Position numbers and translations under genes: made by a program
Assembly: GCF_035222275.1 (NCBI RefSeq)
Contig: NC_085885.1
Location: forward strand, 2,728,001-2,792,000
Direction: 5' to 3'
DNA length: 64,000 nt
Origin: Podospora bellae-mahoneyi
Lineage: Eukaryota; Ascomycota; Sordariomycetes; Sordariales; Podosporaceae
The notes under the pieces: generated by a model
The model's database searches: none
Told to the model about the DNA's origin: nothing
Seen by the model: the letters and a program-made list of their open reading frames with translations, nothing else
Shown here: positions 52,090 through 61,553 of the stretch, one piece after another
Layout: the number at the start of each line of letters is the position of its first letter
How positions within the stretch are numbered: position 1 is the first letter of the stretch

Positions 52090-53854
52090 TTTCTGAGGTT
52101 GTTTGCTGGGGTTGATGGCGACGATGCATTGGAAATTTAAGAAGCCAGAGCCGCCAGTGACGTCGAAAACTGGGAGCTCCATTCAAATGTGCACCGTGCA
52201 CGACGCTAGGATTATAGCGCCGATGCTTAGTGGGGTAGGGGTTGTACACTAGGGGTGCCCCCTGTTGACTTCACTTTTTGGTGGCATCCTCCCCCACTGA
52301 ACTCCAGCATATTGAGTTGAGCAACACAGAAGTTGGAGACACAGTGGCAGTGCTGAAAGTATGTGCCATATCCTCCCATCATCTCGGAAGTGAATAACAA
52401 TTTCTGACCACCACCTTTCCCCATCTCAAAACAACTCCAACCTCCAAAGTGGCTGAGCAAAACGGGAAGTAACCCTTCCGTTCGGCAGAGCCCATCCCCA
52501 ACCTGACGTTGCCTCCCGCTGTCAACCACCTGTGACTATCCGAGTTTATCTCTGTACCATTCCAAACCTCGTCTTCGGGTTGGTCTCGGGAGAAAAGGAC
52601 GCTGATGACTAGCTTCATTGTCCCCAACTCATGGCCGCCAGGGTTTTATCCTCCAACAGTGAATAGTCCCCTTCTCTTTTTGTTTCCACGTTTCCGGAAT
52701 ATCACGAGATGGTCCAGTTTTGCTCTATTGTCTTACCGTGCTCCCAATTATTTGTCTTCCCGGCAATCTTCATCATTGAGATAGACTTGTCAGTGTGCAA
52801 GGAAGTACCTTGACCTAAAACCTCCGACAGACCGGTTTCCTTCCGGGCCCGCCCTAACGGGGCCATCCCATCCCATCCCATCTCAGCCTCTTCCTGTGTT
52901 TCCGGGATTGAAACGTGCCGGTGTTGTGTCTGTCTGTCCTGACCAAATTTGTCGACCAGCCAGGTGATCTGCTTGTGTACTGTACCAAGTATCAAGCTTG
53001 CTAATAAGCTCTAGCTGCGATGACTGATGTCTTTGCAGGAGTTAATCAGGATTTAATATAGCTACGGGGCGCGCTGTGTATACTCGGATCCGATAGCGCT
53101 TGCTATCTTCGGCTGTGAAGCTTTTAATTATTTAACAATGGTGTTATTTTCGCCCTGCGCAAGTTTGAGATTTGATAGTATTTGTTATTGCAAGCGTTTT
53201 ATTTAAGCAGATCATAGTCTCGATAGTTAATTCTAATCATAGCAGCTCCCTTAATTTTGAGTGGGAAGATATACTGCGTAAGCGCCGGTAGGAACGGCAA
53301 CTACCTTGGTGTCCTGTCGTCTCGTATGCATCTCAGTGGCGGGCCGGGGGACAAGAACTCACCGCATCACCACACCATTCCCACCAAAAGCGGTTTCTCG
53401 GATTAAAATGGTCAAAAAAATGTAGAGATTGTCTCTGTGCCACGAGGCGACCGCGGTGGAATTGCGTCACTGTCGTTACACCGACGTCTCTCGACGTAAC
53501 TTCTCTTTCACACAGAACCGAGGGGTGATGATGGCTGTCGTGAAATCAGGCAACAGGTGAGAAAAGGTAATGTATTAACCACAAAATTGAGAAGTGCATA
53601 TTCCCAGCCCGTAAATCCCCAACAAGTGCCAAAAAAAAAAAAAAAAAGAAAAAAAAAAGATCCCAAAACGCCGACTTGCCTGTTCATTCCCATCATCAAC
53701 CTTTATCCATCCATCCCACAAAAGAGCAAAAAAAAAAAAAAAAAATGAAAAATACACCCCAGGGTATAACCTAACATCAATTCCTATATCCCGTCCCATC
53801 CATCTTCAACACCATTTTTATATCCTTCAATCAAAACCACCCAGCTATACACCA
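52090..53854. other. Intergenic region
   Basis: Between two minus-strand genes. An AT-rich stretch lies at about 53030-53290 (separate entry), and A-rich runs at about 53630-53660 and 53730-53745 belong to the 3' side of the DUF7053 gene. No gene is seen. Confidence 0.5.
53030..53290. other. AT- and TpA-rich patch
   Basis: About 260 bp of much lower GC than its surroundings, rich in TTAAT, ATTTAAT, TTATTTA and similar words. No open frame or terminal repeats are seen. It could be an old repeat remnant altered by RIP-like C-to-T change, but nothing identifies its source. Confidence 0.4.
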
Positions 53855-55228
53855 TCAATATCCATACCGCTGCTGCGTATACTGCTGCCCTTGCTGTTGC
53901 TGCTGCTGCCCCCCGCCCGGCTGCAAAGGCGAAGGAACCTTTGCGTAATCAGCCGGGTTATACGCCGCATAAGGCGACTTCTGAATCGAATCATGCTTCC
54001 TCTGCCCCGTGTGATGCTCCTCATTCGTCTCCCTATGCGGCGCCAACTGCTGTTGCTGCCCTGGGTACCCCCCTTTTAGATCAGGGTTCGGAGACGTGAT
54101 GCTTGACTGATAACTCGCCGGGCGTGAACCCGCATTCGACCACTGGCCCTGCTGCGAGTGTGGACTGCCGTGGTTGGTGGGGGGGCGGTTTGGATCAACT
54201 AATGACTCCCGGTTAGCTGCGCTCGGTGTGGGTTGCGGTGAAGGCAATGGTGAATTAAATTTCGGGGTGCGCTGACCATTGGCAAAGACAAAGTCGCCAG
54301 GCATTTCGACGGCAAAGTTGTTGTTGGTTTGGCCGGCCTCTACGCCGGGGAGTTCCTGGGGGCCGTTATCATGGGGGATTTGCCCGTATTGGGGTGGTTG
54401 TTGCTGCTGTTGCTGGGCTGCTTGGATTTGCTGCTGGAGACCCCCCGGCCCTTGAGAGCCTGCCGTGCCGGGTCGTCCGTAGGGGCTGTGCACTGATGTG
54501 ACTCTGGGGATTTGGTACGGCATTCTTGGTGAGTGCATCTGCGGCGGGGTGCTGCCGCCGTTGACAGACGGTGGGTAGTGAAGACTGGAAGGAGACGGCA
54601 ATGGTGATCGTACAGTGTTGCGTCTGTCGGCTGGGTTGAGCGTCTTCAGCTTTCCGTCCTCAATCATGGCTGACAGCACACCGGCATCCAGCAGCTCGGC
54701 CTTCTTGATCATCCTCTGCACCATTTCGGCCGACGCCTTCTTCATCTGAGACCTGACATAGCTGACCATGGTGACGTTGCACTTGATTTCGATGTCCTCG
54801 CGGAGGTAGAGTCCGTCTGAAGGTACGCCTAATGCTTTGAGGCCAATCTCTGGCACCTCGGGGGGCTCGACACCGGGTTGGTTACCCGCGATGCGATAGG
54901 TGCTGCGCATGTCGATATTCATGGGCGCGTAGACGTGTGTTTGAAGCCCCCAGGGCATATCGTGAAAGCAGCCGTTGAACTTGATAGTTGAGGATCCCAT
55001 CTTACCGATTCCAGGCACGAGCTGGAGGCGCTCCGTGATCTCATACCAAGTCGAGTAATACTCATCGGTCTCGGCATTTTGAGGCGCCGCGATGGGCTTG
55101 TGGTCGATAACCAGTGGGTTGAGCGTGATGACTTCTGAATGAGAATGAAGAATATCAATGGCGAGTTGGCGGGGGATAAAGCCCGGGATGGGCGTGATGA
55201 CGGTGAAGGTGTCCTTCTTCCGCAACAT
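53855..55228 (-). CDS. DUF7053-domain protein with Gln/Pro-rich tail
   Basis: A single exon of 457 aa from ATG 55226-55228. Residues 1-190 form a conserved fungal domain (DUF7053): ITPIPGFIPRQLAIDILHSH at the start, EYYSTWYEITERLQ, FHDMPWGLQTHVYAPM in the middle and GLYLREDIEIKCNVTMVSYVR near the end, followed by a helix ending in KKAELLDAG. The fold resembles lipid-transfer or START/SRPBCC-like polyketide-cyclase proteins in pattern, but that is inference. The remaining 260 residues are disordered and rich in Pro, Ser and Gln, with several Gln runs (CAG/CTG repeats) up to the C-terminus QQRYGY. Function unknown. It is divergent from GPN1 with a 1.15-kb intergenic region. Confidence 0.85.
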   Translation of the reverse strand: MLRKKDTFTVITPIPGFIPRQLAIDILHSHSEVITLNPLVIDHKPIAAPQNAETDEYYSTWYEITERLQLVPGIGKMGSSTIKFNGCFHDMPWGLQTHVYAPMNIDMRSTYRIAGNQPGVEPPEVPEIGLKALGVPSDGLYLREDIEIKCNVTMVSYVRSQMKKASAEMVQRMIKKAELLDAGVLSAMIEDGKLKTLNPADRRNTVRSPLPSPSSLHYPPSVNGGSTPPQMHSPRMPYQIPRVTSVHSPYGRPGTAGSQGPGGLQQQIQAAQQQQQQPPQYGQIPHDNGPQELPGVEAGQTNNNFAVEMPGDFVFANGQRTPKFNSPLPSPQPTPSAANRESLVDPNRPPTNHGSPHSQQGQWSNAGSRPASYQSSITSPNPDLKGGYPGQQQQLAPHRETNEEHHTGQRKHDSIQKSPYAAYNPADYAKVPSPLQPGGGQQQQQQGQQYTQQRYGY

Positions 55229-56380
55229 GGCGAATGAGATGATCCTGAACTCTTACGGTTGTATGAGAGAATAAAAGTTGGATATACAGTTCACGATGGT
55301 GATGTGAGCGATTACTCGTTCCAGGTTGTTAGTTCTGGGGGATGCAGAATGAAAAACTAGAATAAAGCTGTCAGGTCGGCATGGGGATATGGGGCAGGAG
55401 TGCTAAAAATGGTACAACAAAGAAGCTGTGGTAGTATCAAAGAGGGGAGAGGGCGTGGGAAGCGGGTTGATCGGATGGGACCTGGGGTTTCTTGAACAAA
55501 CGGCTGGGCTCTGGGCGGCCCTCGCTGTGAGTGGTTGAAGCTGCAGGACTGTTGGTCGCTCCCTGCTGGGCAGATGGGACCAGGGAGTCTGCTCAGCCCA
55601 AAGAGGCCGGCCCAAAGCCGCCAGTCGCTCAATTCCCCCGCCAAGTGACAAGGTCAATCAACCATCTGGGCTGGGACTCGGAGACCCTTTGTCCCGGAGA
55701 GCCGTCCAGCACGATGACGTGAGACGGACGGCCGCGCCTCTTGTACGTACTACTTAATCGAGCAGTTTGCCATGCTGCTCTCTATCACTGCCCTCCTCTA
55801 CATCCTCTACGTCCTCTACATCCTCTACCTCCTCTACTTTCTGTGATGAAGCAATGAAACATGGGCAAAAGCTCAGTCCTTCGTATGGGTAACTTGAGAC
55901 AAGCTGGTGGTTTTGATCGCTGGTCAAGCTCTTTAGTGTGAGAACCGTTAATGCTGTTGGGTCCACTTGACCCAAACGTGGAGGCCCTTGGGTTTTTTGA
56001 ATGTTTGCCATGTGCGAGGAACCAGTGCACTGTCTTCCATGCCCGTGTAACCGAAAGTTGGGAGACGTGTCGCCAGCCCTTTTGTCAAGAGGCATATAGC
56101 TCATGTCGGTGGTGAGCATGGGCCCTCTGTTGGTGATATAAGTGATAGATTCTGATAGGTCCCGAGTATCTGATACCCACGGACACATGGAACACTGACT
56201 GTTGACAATTCCATGCATCCATGCCGGGCTAGAGGCTCTACAGTGGGGCACACAGTGAATTTAGCGTTGCGGTGGAAGCCTTCCCAAGTTTTGTTTGCCC
56301 CACGATGCTCGGAACCCCGCTGTCGGTTCTGTCGGTTTGATTCTGTCACCATCCCAAAAACAACCAACCATACCACAACA
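55229..56380. promoter_or_regulatory. Divergent upstream region of the DUF7053 gene and GPN1
   Basis: A 1.15-kb region without a gene. It contains five copies of a 9-nt unit (nTCCTCTAC) at 55793-55837. Open frames across it are short and compositionally poor. Confidence 0.5.
55793..55837. repeat. 9-nt tandem repeat, five units
   Basis: CTCCTCTAC, ATCCTCTAC, GTCCTCTAC, ATCCTCTAC, CTCCTCTAC in direct succession. Only the first base of the unit varies. Confidence 0.95.
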
Positions 56381-57625
56381 ATGGCATCGACATCAGCAGA
56401 CCCGGCGCAAACGCCAGAGACCAAGCCCCCCGTCGCCATCGTGGTGATTGGCATGGCAGGTTCGTGATGTGCGCCTCCCGTTCCTTTCCCACCCTTCCAC
56501 TAATCCAACATGACAGGCTCGGGCAAGACGACCTTCATGCAGAGAATCAACGCCTACCTCCACGAGAAGAAACAACCACCCTACGTCATGAACCTCGATC
56601 CCGCCATCACCCACTCCCCCTTCCAGGCCAACATCGACATCCGCGACTCGGTCAACTACAAGAAGGTGATGGAAGAGTACAAGCTTGGCCCAAACGGAGG
56701 CATCATGACGTCTCTGAATCTCTTCGCCACAAAGGTTGACCAAGTCATGGGGATTCTCGAGAAGCGCGCCAAGCCCAACCCGGACAACCCTGCCCAAAAG
56801 CCCATCGATAAGATCCTCGTCGATACGCCCGGTCAGATCGAAGTGTTTGTCTGGTCAGCTTCGGGCACAATTCTTCTGGAGTCGCTCGCATCATCGTTCC
56901 CCACCGTCATCGCCTACGTAATCGACACCCCGCGCACGAGCTCAACGTCGACCTTTATGAGCAACATGCTTTATGCCTGCAGTATTCTCTACAAGATGAA
57001 GCTGCCCATGATCTTGGTGTTCAACAAGGCCGACGCGAAGGACCCATCCTTTGCCAAGGAGTGGATGACGGACTACGAAGCCTTCCAGGCTGCTCTTGCC
57101 GAGGATGAGAACAGCAATGCCTTTGGTGGTGTAGAGGGAGGGGACGGTGCTGGGAGCGGGTATATGGGCGGTCTTATCAACAGTATGAGCCTGATGCTCG
57201 AGGAGTTTTACTCTCACCTCAGCGTCGTCGGCGTCAGTTCGCTCCTCGGTACTGGTATCGATGAATTCTTTGAGGCCGTTGCGGAAAAGGCAGAGGAGTT
57301 CAAGAAGGACTACCAGCCAGAATTGGACCGGAGGCGCGACGAGCGGGAGAAGAACAAGGAGAAGCAGCGCGAAAAGCAGCTTGCCAAGATGATGACTGAC
57401 ATGAACATGGGCGACTCATCCATGTCCAAGGCTGTGGCCGATCTCAAGGCTGGCGACGAGGACGAGAAGGACGCCCCGACTCTGAGCTCTGACGAAGACG
57501 ATGACGATATCGACATTGACGAGGATGACCGAGAAGGGCTGCAAGCTAGATACTCGGCCGCCATGCAGTCGGACTCTGTTGAGACGGATGCTAGCTTTGC
57601 AAAGTATATTTACTCTCAGCGCTAG
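56381..57625 (+). CDS. NPA3: GPN-loop GTPase 1 (Npa3/XAB1)
   Basis: Two exons, 56381..56459 and 56517..57625, give 395 aa. The intron (57 nt, GTTCGT donor, CTAAT branch) falls inside the P-loop, so GMAGSGKTT is made by splicing. Motifs in order: P-loop, NLDPAI, the GPN loop [23 protein letters not shown] (G3) and VFNKADA (G4). A Gly-rich linker and a helical Lys/Glu tail follow, then acidic repeats ([12 protein letters not shown]). GPN1/Npa3 binds RNA polymerase II subunits and is needed for assembly and nuclear import of the enzyme. It ends in TAG 57623-57625, tail-to-tail with RPB12, itself a polymerase subunit. Confidence 0.95.
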
Positions 57626-57930
57626 GCGCACATGTGTAAAAGAGACTGGGCAGTGGGAGGAATAAAGGGTACATTTAGCATTTGACTCGGCGTTTAGACA
57701 TGATACCAGGGTGTTTTTGGTAGCGGAAAAAGACGAAATTAAGTTTTCATGACCAGACTATATTCTGTTCCTGTTCAATGTATCCCCAACGCCATGATGT
57801 GCAAAATGCTGTTCCTGCCACCGAGCCGTAGCCATCCCCTCGTAAGGTATTATCTACGGCAGCTCCATCTTTATGTTCCTCAATCCCATTCGTGTTTTTT
57901 AGTTTTTGTTCGCCTGAGTGTACGAATCGA

Positions 57931-58205
57931 TCACCGAGCCTCGAACTGAACCATTCTATACACGAGATTTGTCAGCGTTTTGAGCGATGGACGGGGGAGA
58001 GGGGAGGCGGATGAACAAACCTTCTGGTGCGCTCCTTGTAGAGGACACGGGCACCGCACTTTTGGCAGCGGATGGGAGCGCCCTTTTCGAGGGGGACGCG
58101 GACGGCGCAGTCGCCGCAGCGGTAGATCATTGTGCCCGAGCTGGCGGCGACGTCGTCGCGTTGGGAGAAGGCGCCCGAGGGGGCTTCGTAGTCTTGGCCG
58201 GACAT
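57931..58205 (-). CDS. RPB12: RNA polymerase subunit RPB12 (ABC10-alpha)
   Basis: Two exons, complement(57931..57955, 58021..58205), give 69 aa. The second exon encodes only the last residues, RMVQFEAR. The intron is 65 nt with a less usual GTTTGT donor and a TATAG acceptor. The protein has the zinc ribbon IYRCGDC...IRCQKCG and the conserved end RVLYKERTRRMVQFEAR of Rpb12, a subunit shared by RNA polymerases I, II and III. The N-terminal ~25 residues are a fungal extension. An annotation that skips the intron would lose the essential C-terminal MVQFEAR. Confidence 0.95.
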
Positions 58206-58703
58206 TTCTTTTTCCTGGTTGACGACGGTGAGTGATTGGGTGTAAGTGATTGCTTGGGAAGTGCAATGGGTTGTTTGTGGATGAGATGGTTGAAGATAGC
58301 GAATGGATGGACGAAGTGGAGGGGCTCTATCAAAGACAGGTTGATGCGCACGCTGACTGAACGGGAGAGCAGCAGCAAGGCAGAAAAAAAGGCGGAGGGG
58401 GGCGGCAAAACCTTGGCGGTGGGAAAGTGACAGTGAAACAGCAGGGATCACGTGGTAGTTTGGGGTGACTGACAGGGGGGTTCCGGTACGCAAGGAGATC
58501 CCGGGAGACGACGCTATCGGGAATTGAGACCCGGGGAAAGGCTGCTGTCAGGTGAACCTTGACAGCAGTTGTTTCCCTTGAACAACAAACGAGTAAATAC
58601 TGTATATTTGGTTTTCGAATAATTTCTTGATACCCCAGACCTATCACGGCTGGCATACCTCAAACATAACCATCCTTACTCTCCCTCACCAACAAAACAA
58701 CCC
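58206..58703. promoter_or_regulatory. Divergent promoter region of RPB12 and the HIT gene
   Basis: About 500 bp between divergent start codons. No further gene or clear motif is recognised. Confidence 0.5.
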
Positions 58704-59342
58704 ATGTCCTCCAACGACAACCCCCCATCACCACCCACCCAACCACTCCCCTCCCCCTCAACCTTCGACACCACCACCCTCCCCTCTCAAGAAACCGACT
58801 GCCCCTTCTGTCACATTTCCCTCACCTACCCCCCCTACCCCCCATCCTTCCCCCCGCCCCCTGATTCCCTCTCCCCAACCCTAACCCATCCCCACCCATC
58901 AACCCACCTGATCCTCTCCACCCCCCTTTTGATCGCCTTCCTCGACATAATGCCCCTCTCTGTAGGCCACCTCCTCCTCTGCCCCCGCGCCCACCGCCCA
59001 AAACTAACAGACGTTACCCCCGCCGAATCCGCCGAGCTGGGGAAGTACCTCCGGATCCTCTCGACAGCAGTCTCCAGAGCGACAGGCATCAAAGACTGGA
59101 ACGTGGTGCAAAACAACGGAGCGGCGGCGGCGCAGGTGGTGCCCCATTGCCATTTTCACGTTATCCCCAGGCCAGAATTGAGGGATAAGAGGAATGAGAG
59201 GTTTACTAGCACCATGTTTGGGCGTGGGCAGAGGGATGAGTTGGATGAGGAGGAGGGGGAGAAGCTGGCGGGGGAGATTAGGGAGATGGTGAGGGTGATA
59301 GTGAGGGATGATGAGGAGAGGGAGGGGAGGGGCAAGTTGTAG
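58704..59342 (+). CDS. HIT-family nucleotide hydrolase/transferase
   Basis: A single exon of 212 aa from ATG 58704. After a Pro-rich N-terminus comes CPFCHI, then FLDIMPLSVGHLLLCPRAH, the first half of a HIT domain. VVQNNGAAAAQVVPHCHFHVIPRP follows, with the histidine triad (H-C-H-F-H) that gives the family its name and its nucleophile. HIT proteins hydrolyse nucleoside phosphoramidates or dinucleoside polyphosphates such as AMP-lysine or Ap4A. The C-terminus is a charged Glu/Arg helix. The closest match in pattern is the HNT/HINT branch rather than aprataxin, because no DNA-binding tail is present. Substrate unknown. Confidence 0.9.
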   Translation: MSSNDNPPSPPTQPLPSPSTFDTTTLPSQETDCPFCHISLTYPPYPPSFPPPPDSLSPTLTHPHPSTHLILSTPLLIAFLDIMPLSVGHLLLCPRAHRPKLTDVTPAESAELGKYLRILSTAVSRATGIKDWNVVQNNGAAAAQVVPHCHFHVIPRPELRDKRNERFTSTMFGRGQRDELDEEEGEKLAGEIREMVRVIVRDDEEREGRGKL

Positions 59343-59657
59343 GGGGGGATATGAGCATGGATATGGGTGTTGATGGTGGGCTTGGATCAGCATGATCAAG
59401 CTATCATGTGTTGGGCGCGGAACGAGGAAGCGAGGTGTGCGTTGAGATACCACCTTTTTGTATTTGGCGTTGAAAGTTCCATGAGAAAAGGCCCCGGGGC
59501 GATCTAGTGGAGGATGGAAACATGGCGGCGCGAAAATAGCAGGACAATTTCCCAAATGCTAAACACTCCGCTGAAGATAGAATTCTCGATTCAAAATCCC
59601 CCACCTCCCTAAGCTACATAGCTGCCAACAAACAAGCGCAACTCGTCCGTCTCAAAT

Positions 59658-60687
59658 CTACTCATCATCCCCAAAGAAAACCTTGATCGGCAACCAATCA
59701 TCCCCACACACCTTGAACCGGTCGGGAATAGCATCAATCTTCTTGACCTCCTCCTCAGTCAACTCCCAATCATCCAGCTCAAAGTTGGCCTTGATCCTCG
59801 ACTCAGTAACGCTCTTGGGCAGGACACTCCACCCCTTTTGAACCCCCCACGCGAGCAGCACCTGCTGCGGCGTCTTGCCTTTAGCTTCAGCAATAGCCTT
59901 GATCGTGTCGTTGGTGTACAACGGCGAGTCACTGCTTCCGAGAGGGGAGTACCCCGACGAGTGAATCCCCTTGGCCGTGTTGTAGGCGACCAGCTTAGGG
60001 GAGGGGTTGCCAGGGTGAAGTTCGATTTGGTTGACGGCCGGGACAATCTTTTCTCTCAATCAGCGACCGTTATCTCTCGAGATGGAATGAAAAAGAATGA
60101 ACGTACCTTGCAGGAAGGATCATCAAGAAGCCTCTCCAGGTTCTTAATCCCAAAATTACTAACCCCGATAGCCTTCACCTTCCCCGTCTCCACCAGCTTC
60201 TGCATCTCCCTCCAGGTATCGACAAAATCCCAATCCTGATACACCTCCCCCTTGCCCTCATTCTCCCCCTGCCTCTCCGGATCAATACTCGCCGGCCAGT
60301 GCACCAAGAATAAATCGACATACTCCACCCCCAAGTTCTCCAGGCTCTTCTCCAAACCCTCCCTCACCCTCTTGTGCCAGGGGTTGTCCAGCTTGGTCGT
60401 CAGCCAGATCTCTTCACGGGGGACGCCAGACGCCTTGATCCCCTGCCCGACTTCCTTCTCGTTGCGATACCCAAAGGCCGTGTCAATGTGGCGGTATCCA
60501 TTCCGAAGAGCCGCCTCAACCGCCTTTCCGACCTCGCCGGGGGAGGACTGCCAGGTTCCGAGGCCGATGGCTGGGATGGAGAGACCTGGGACGTTGAGGG
60601 GGTACCGTTTGCTAAAAGTGAACGTTAGTTAAGGCGGCGAAATGGAAGAGAGCGGGAAATATACGTTGTTTTCTTAGTCGAAGCCAT
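59658..60687 (-). CDS. Aldo-keto reductase
   Basis: Three exons, complement(59658..60047, 60107..60611, 60665..60687), give 305 aa; the first exon is 23 nt. The AKR signature is present: GLGTWQSSPGEV, YRHIDTAFGYRNEKEVG with catalytic Asp and Tyr, TTKLDNPWH with the Lys, and VDLFLVHWP with the His. The phosphate-binding end has VLPKSVTESRIKANFE, which favours NADPH. Family members reduce aldehydes and ketones in the cytosol; pattern and length fit the fungal glycerol-dehydrogenase/xylose-reductase-like group, but the substrate is unknown. The intron before KIVPAVNQIELHP is in phase (59 nt). The C-terminus GDDWLPIKVFFGDDE is unusual but continuous. Confidence 0.93.
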
Positions 60688-61553
60688 TGTTGCCAGCGAA
60701 CGCGAGATGGCCGGGTATGAGTAAATGGAAGACGAAGATCGAAAAGGGCGGAGACTTGTCCTGGCTACTTGTCTGGGAATTGGTCTCAGAATAGAGAGCA
60801 TGGTACAGCGTAAGGTATTTCAGAGACAAAAACAGCCCTCTTATAGGTAGAACGAAAGGCTTCGGCTACCTTCTACTCTCCTAATAATTTCCCACCCACT
60901 CCCTCACCTTATGACGTTATCATATCCCCGCGCGCGGGATTCAATGAGGGGTTCGTCTGACCGCGCTACTGTGCCTCAGGAGGAGCTTGAGCTCTGATAG
61001 TGACAATCTGGTGGGGTACAAGACCTGCAGGCCGAGCTATCTGGGAGGGGCTTCATTGGTCTTTTGTGTGTCCAAAAGGGGGCTTGACGGGCCGACACTG
61101 CGGGTGTTGTACAATACGAAAAGAAAGGGTGGAGATTCGAATACGTCGACAAAGTCTCTAGAAAAGACAAGATGGACGATCCTCTATCGTGGCTGAAGCG
61201 TCTCTTGAAGACAACATACCCCTGACCAAGTGTTATCATGCATGCAGGTACCCGAGACCCAAGCAAGGGGTCAAAGTCCGAGATCACCAAGAGCCGCACT
61301 ATATCAGTCGTCCCATGATATAAATGAACCCCAAAAACTTTGTCGTGCTTCGCTATAATAAAACAACTCAAAGATTAAAGCCCGTCTTTCTTTTAACACC
61401 CCCATCCAACACCAACAAAAAACGCTGCTAAATTGACCCTCAGTACATCTGCGCTTTGACACCAGTAAAAAGATTCGAGTAATGAACCATAAAGTTCTTG
61501 ATGGACTCGGCAGGCTCGGGCGAAGCTGTGCGATCACCGATGCGGTGGATTTC
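60688..61553. other. Intergenic region
   Basis: Promoter side of the aldo-keto reductase and 3' side of the ChAPs gene. Open frames on both strands lack protein-like features. No gene is seen. Confidence 0.5.

Noticed and set aside
52089-52182. N-terminal extension of the CWF19-like protein from ATG 52182
   Set aside because: The added 31 residues do not resemble the family N-terminus, which begins naturally at MDSLEDFEKSL. Kept only as an alternative start.
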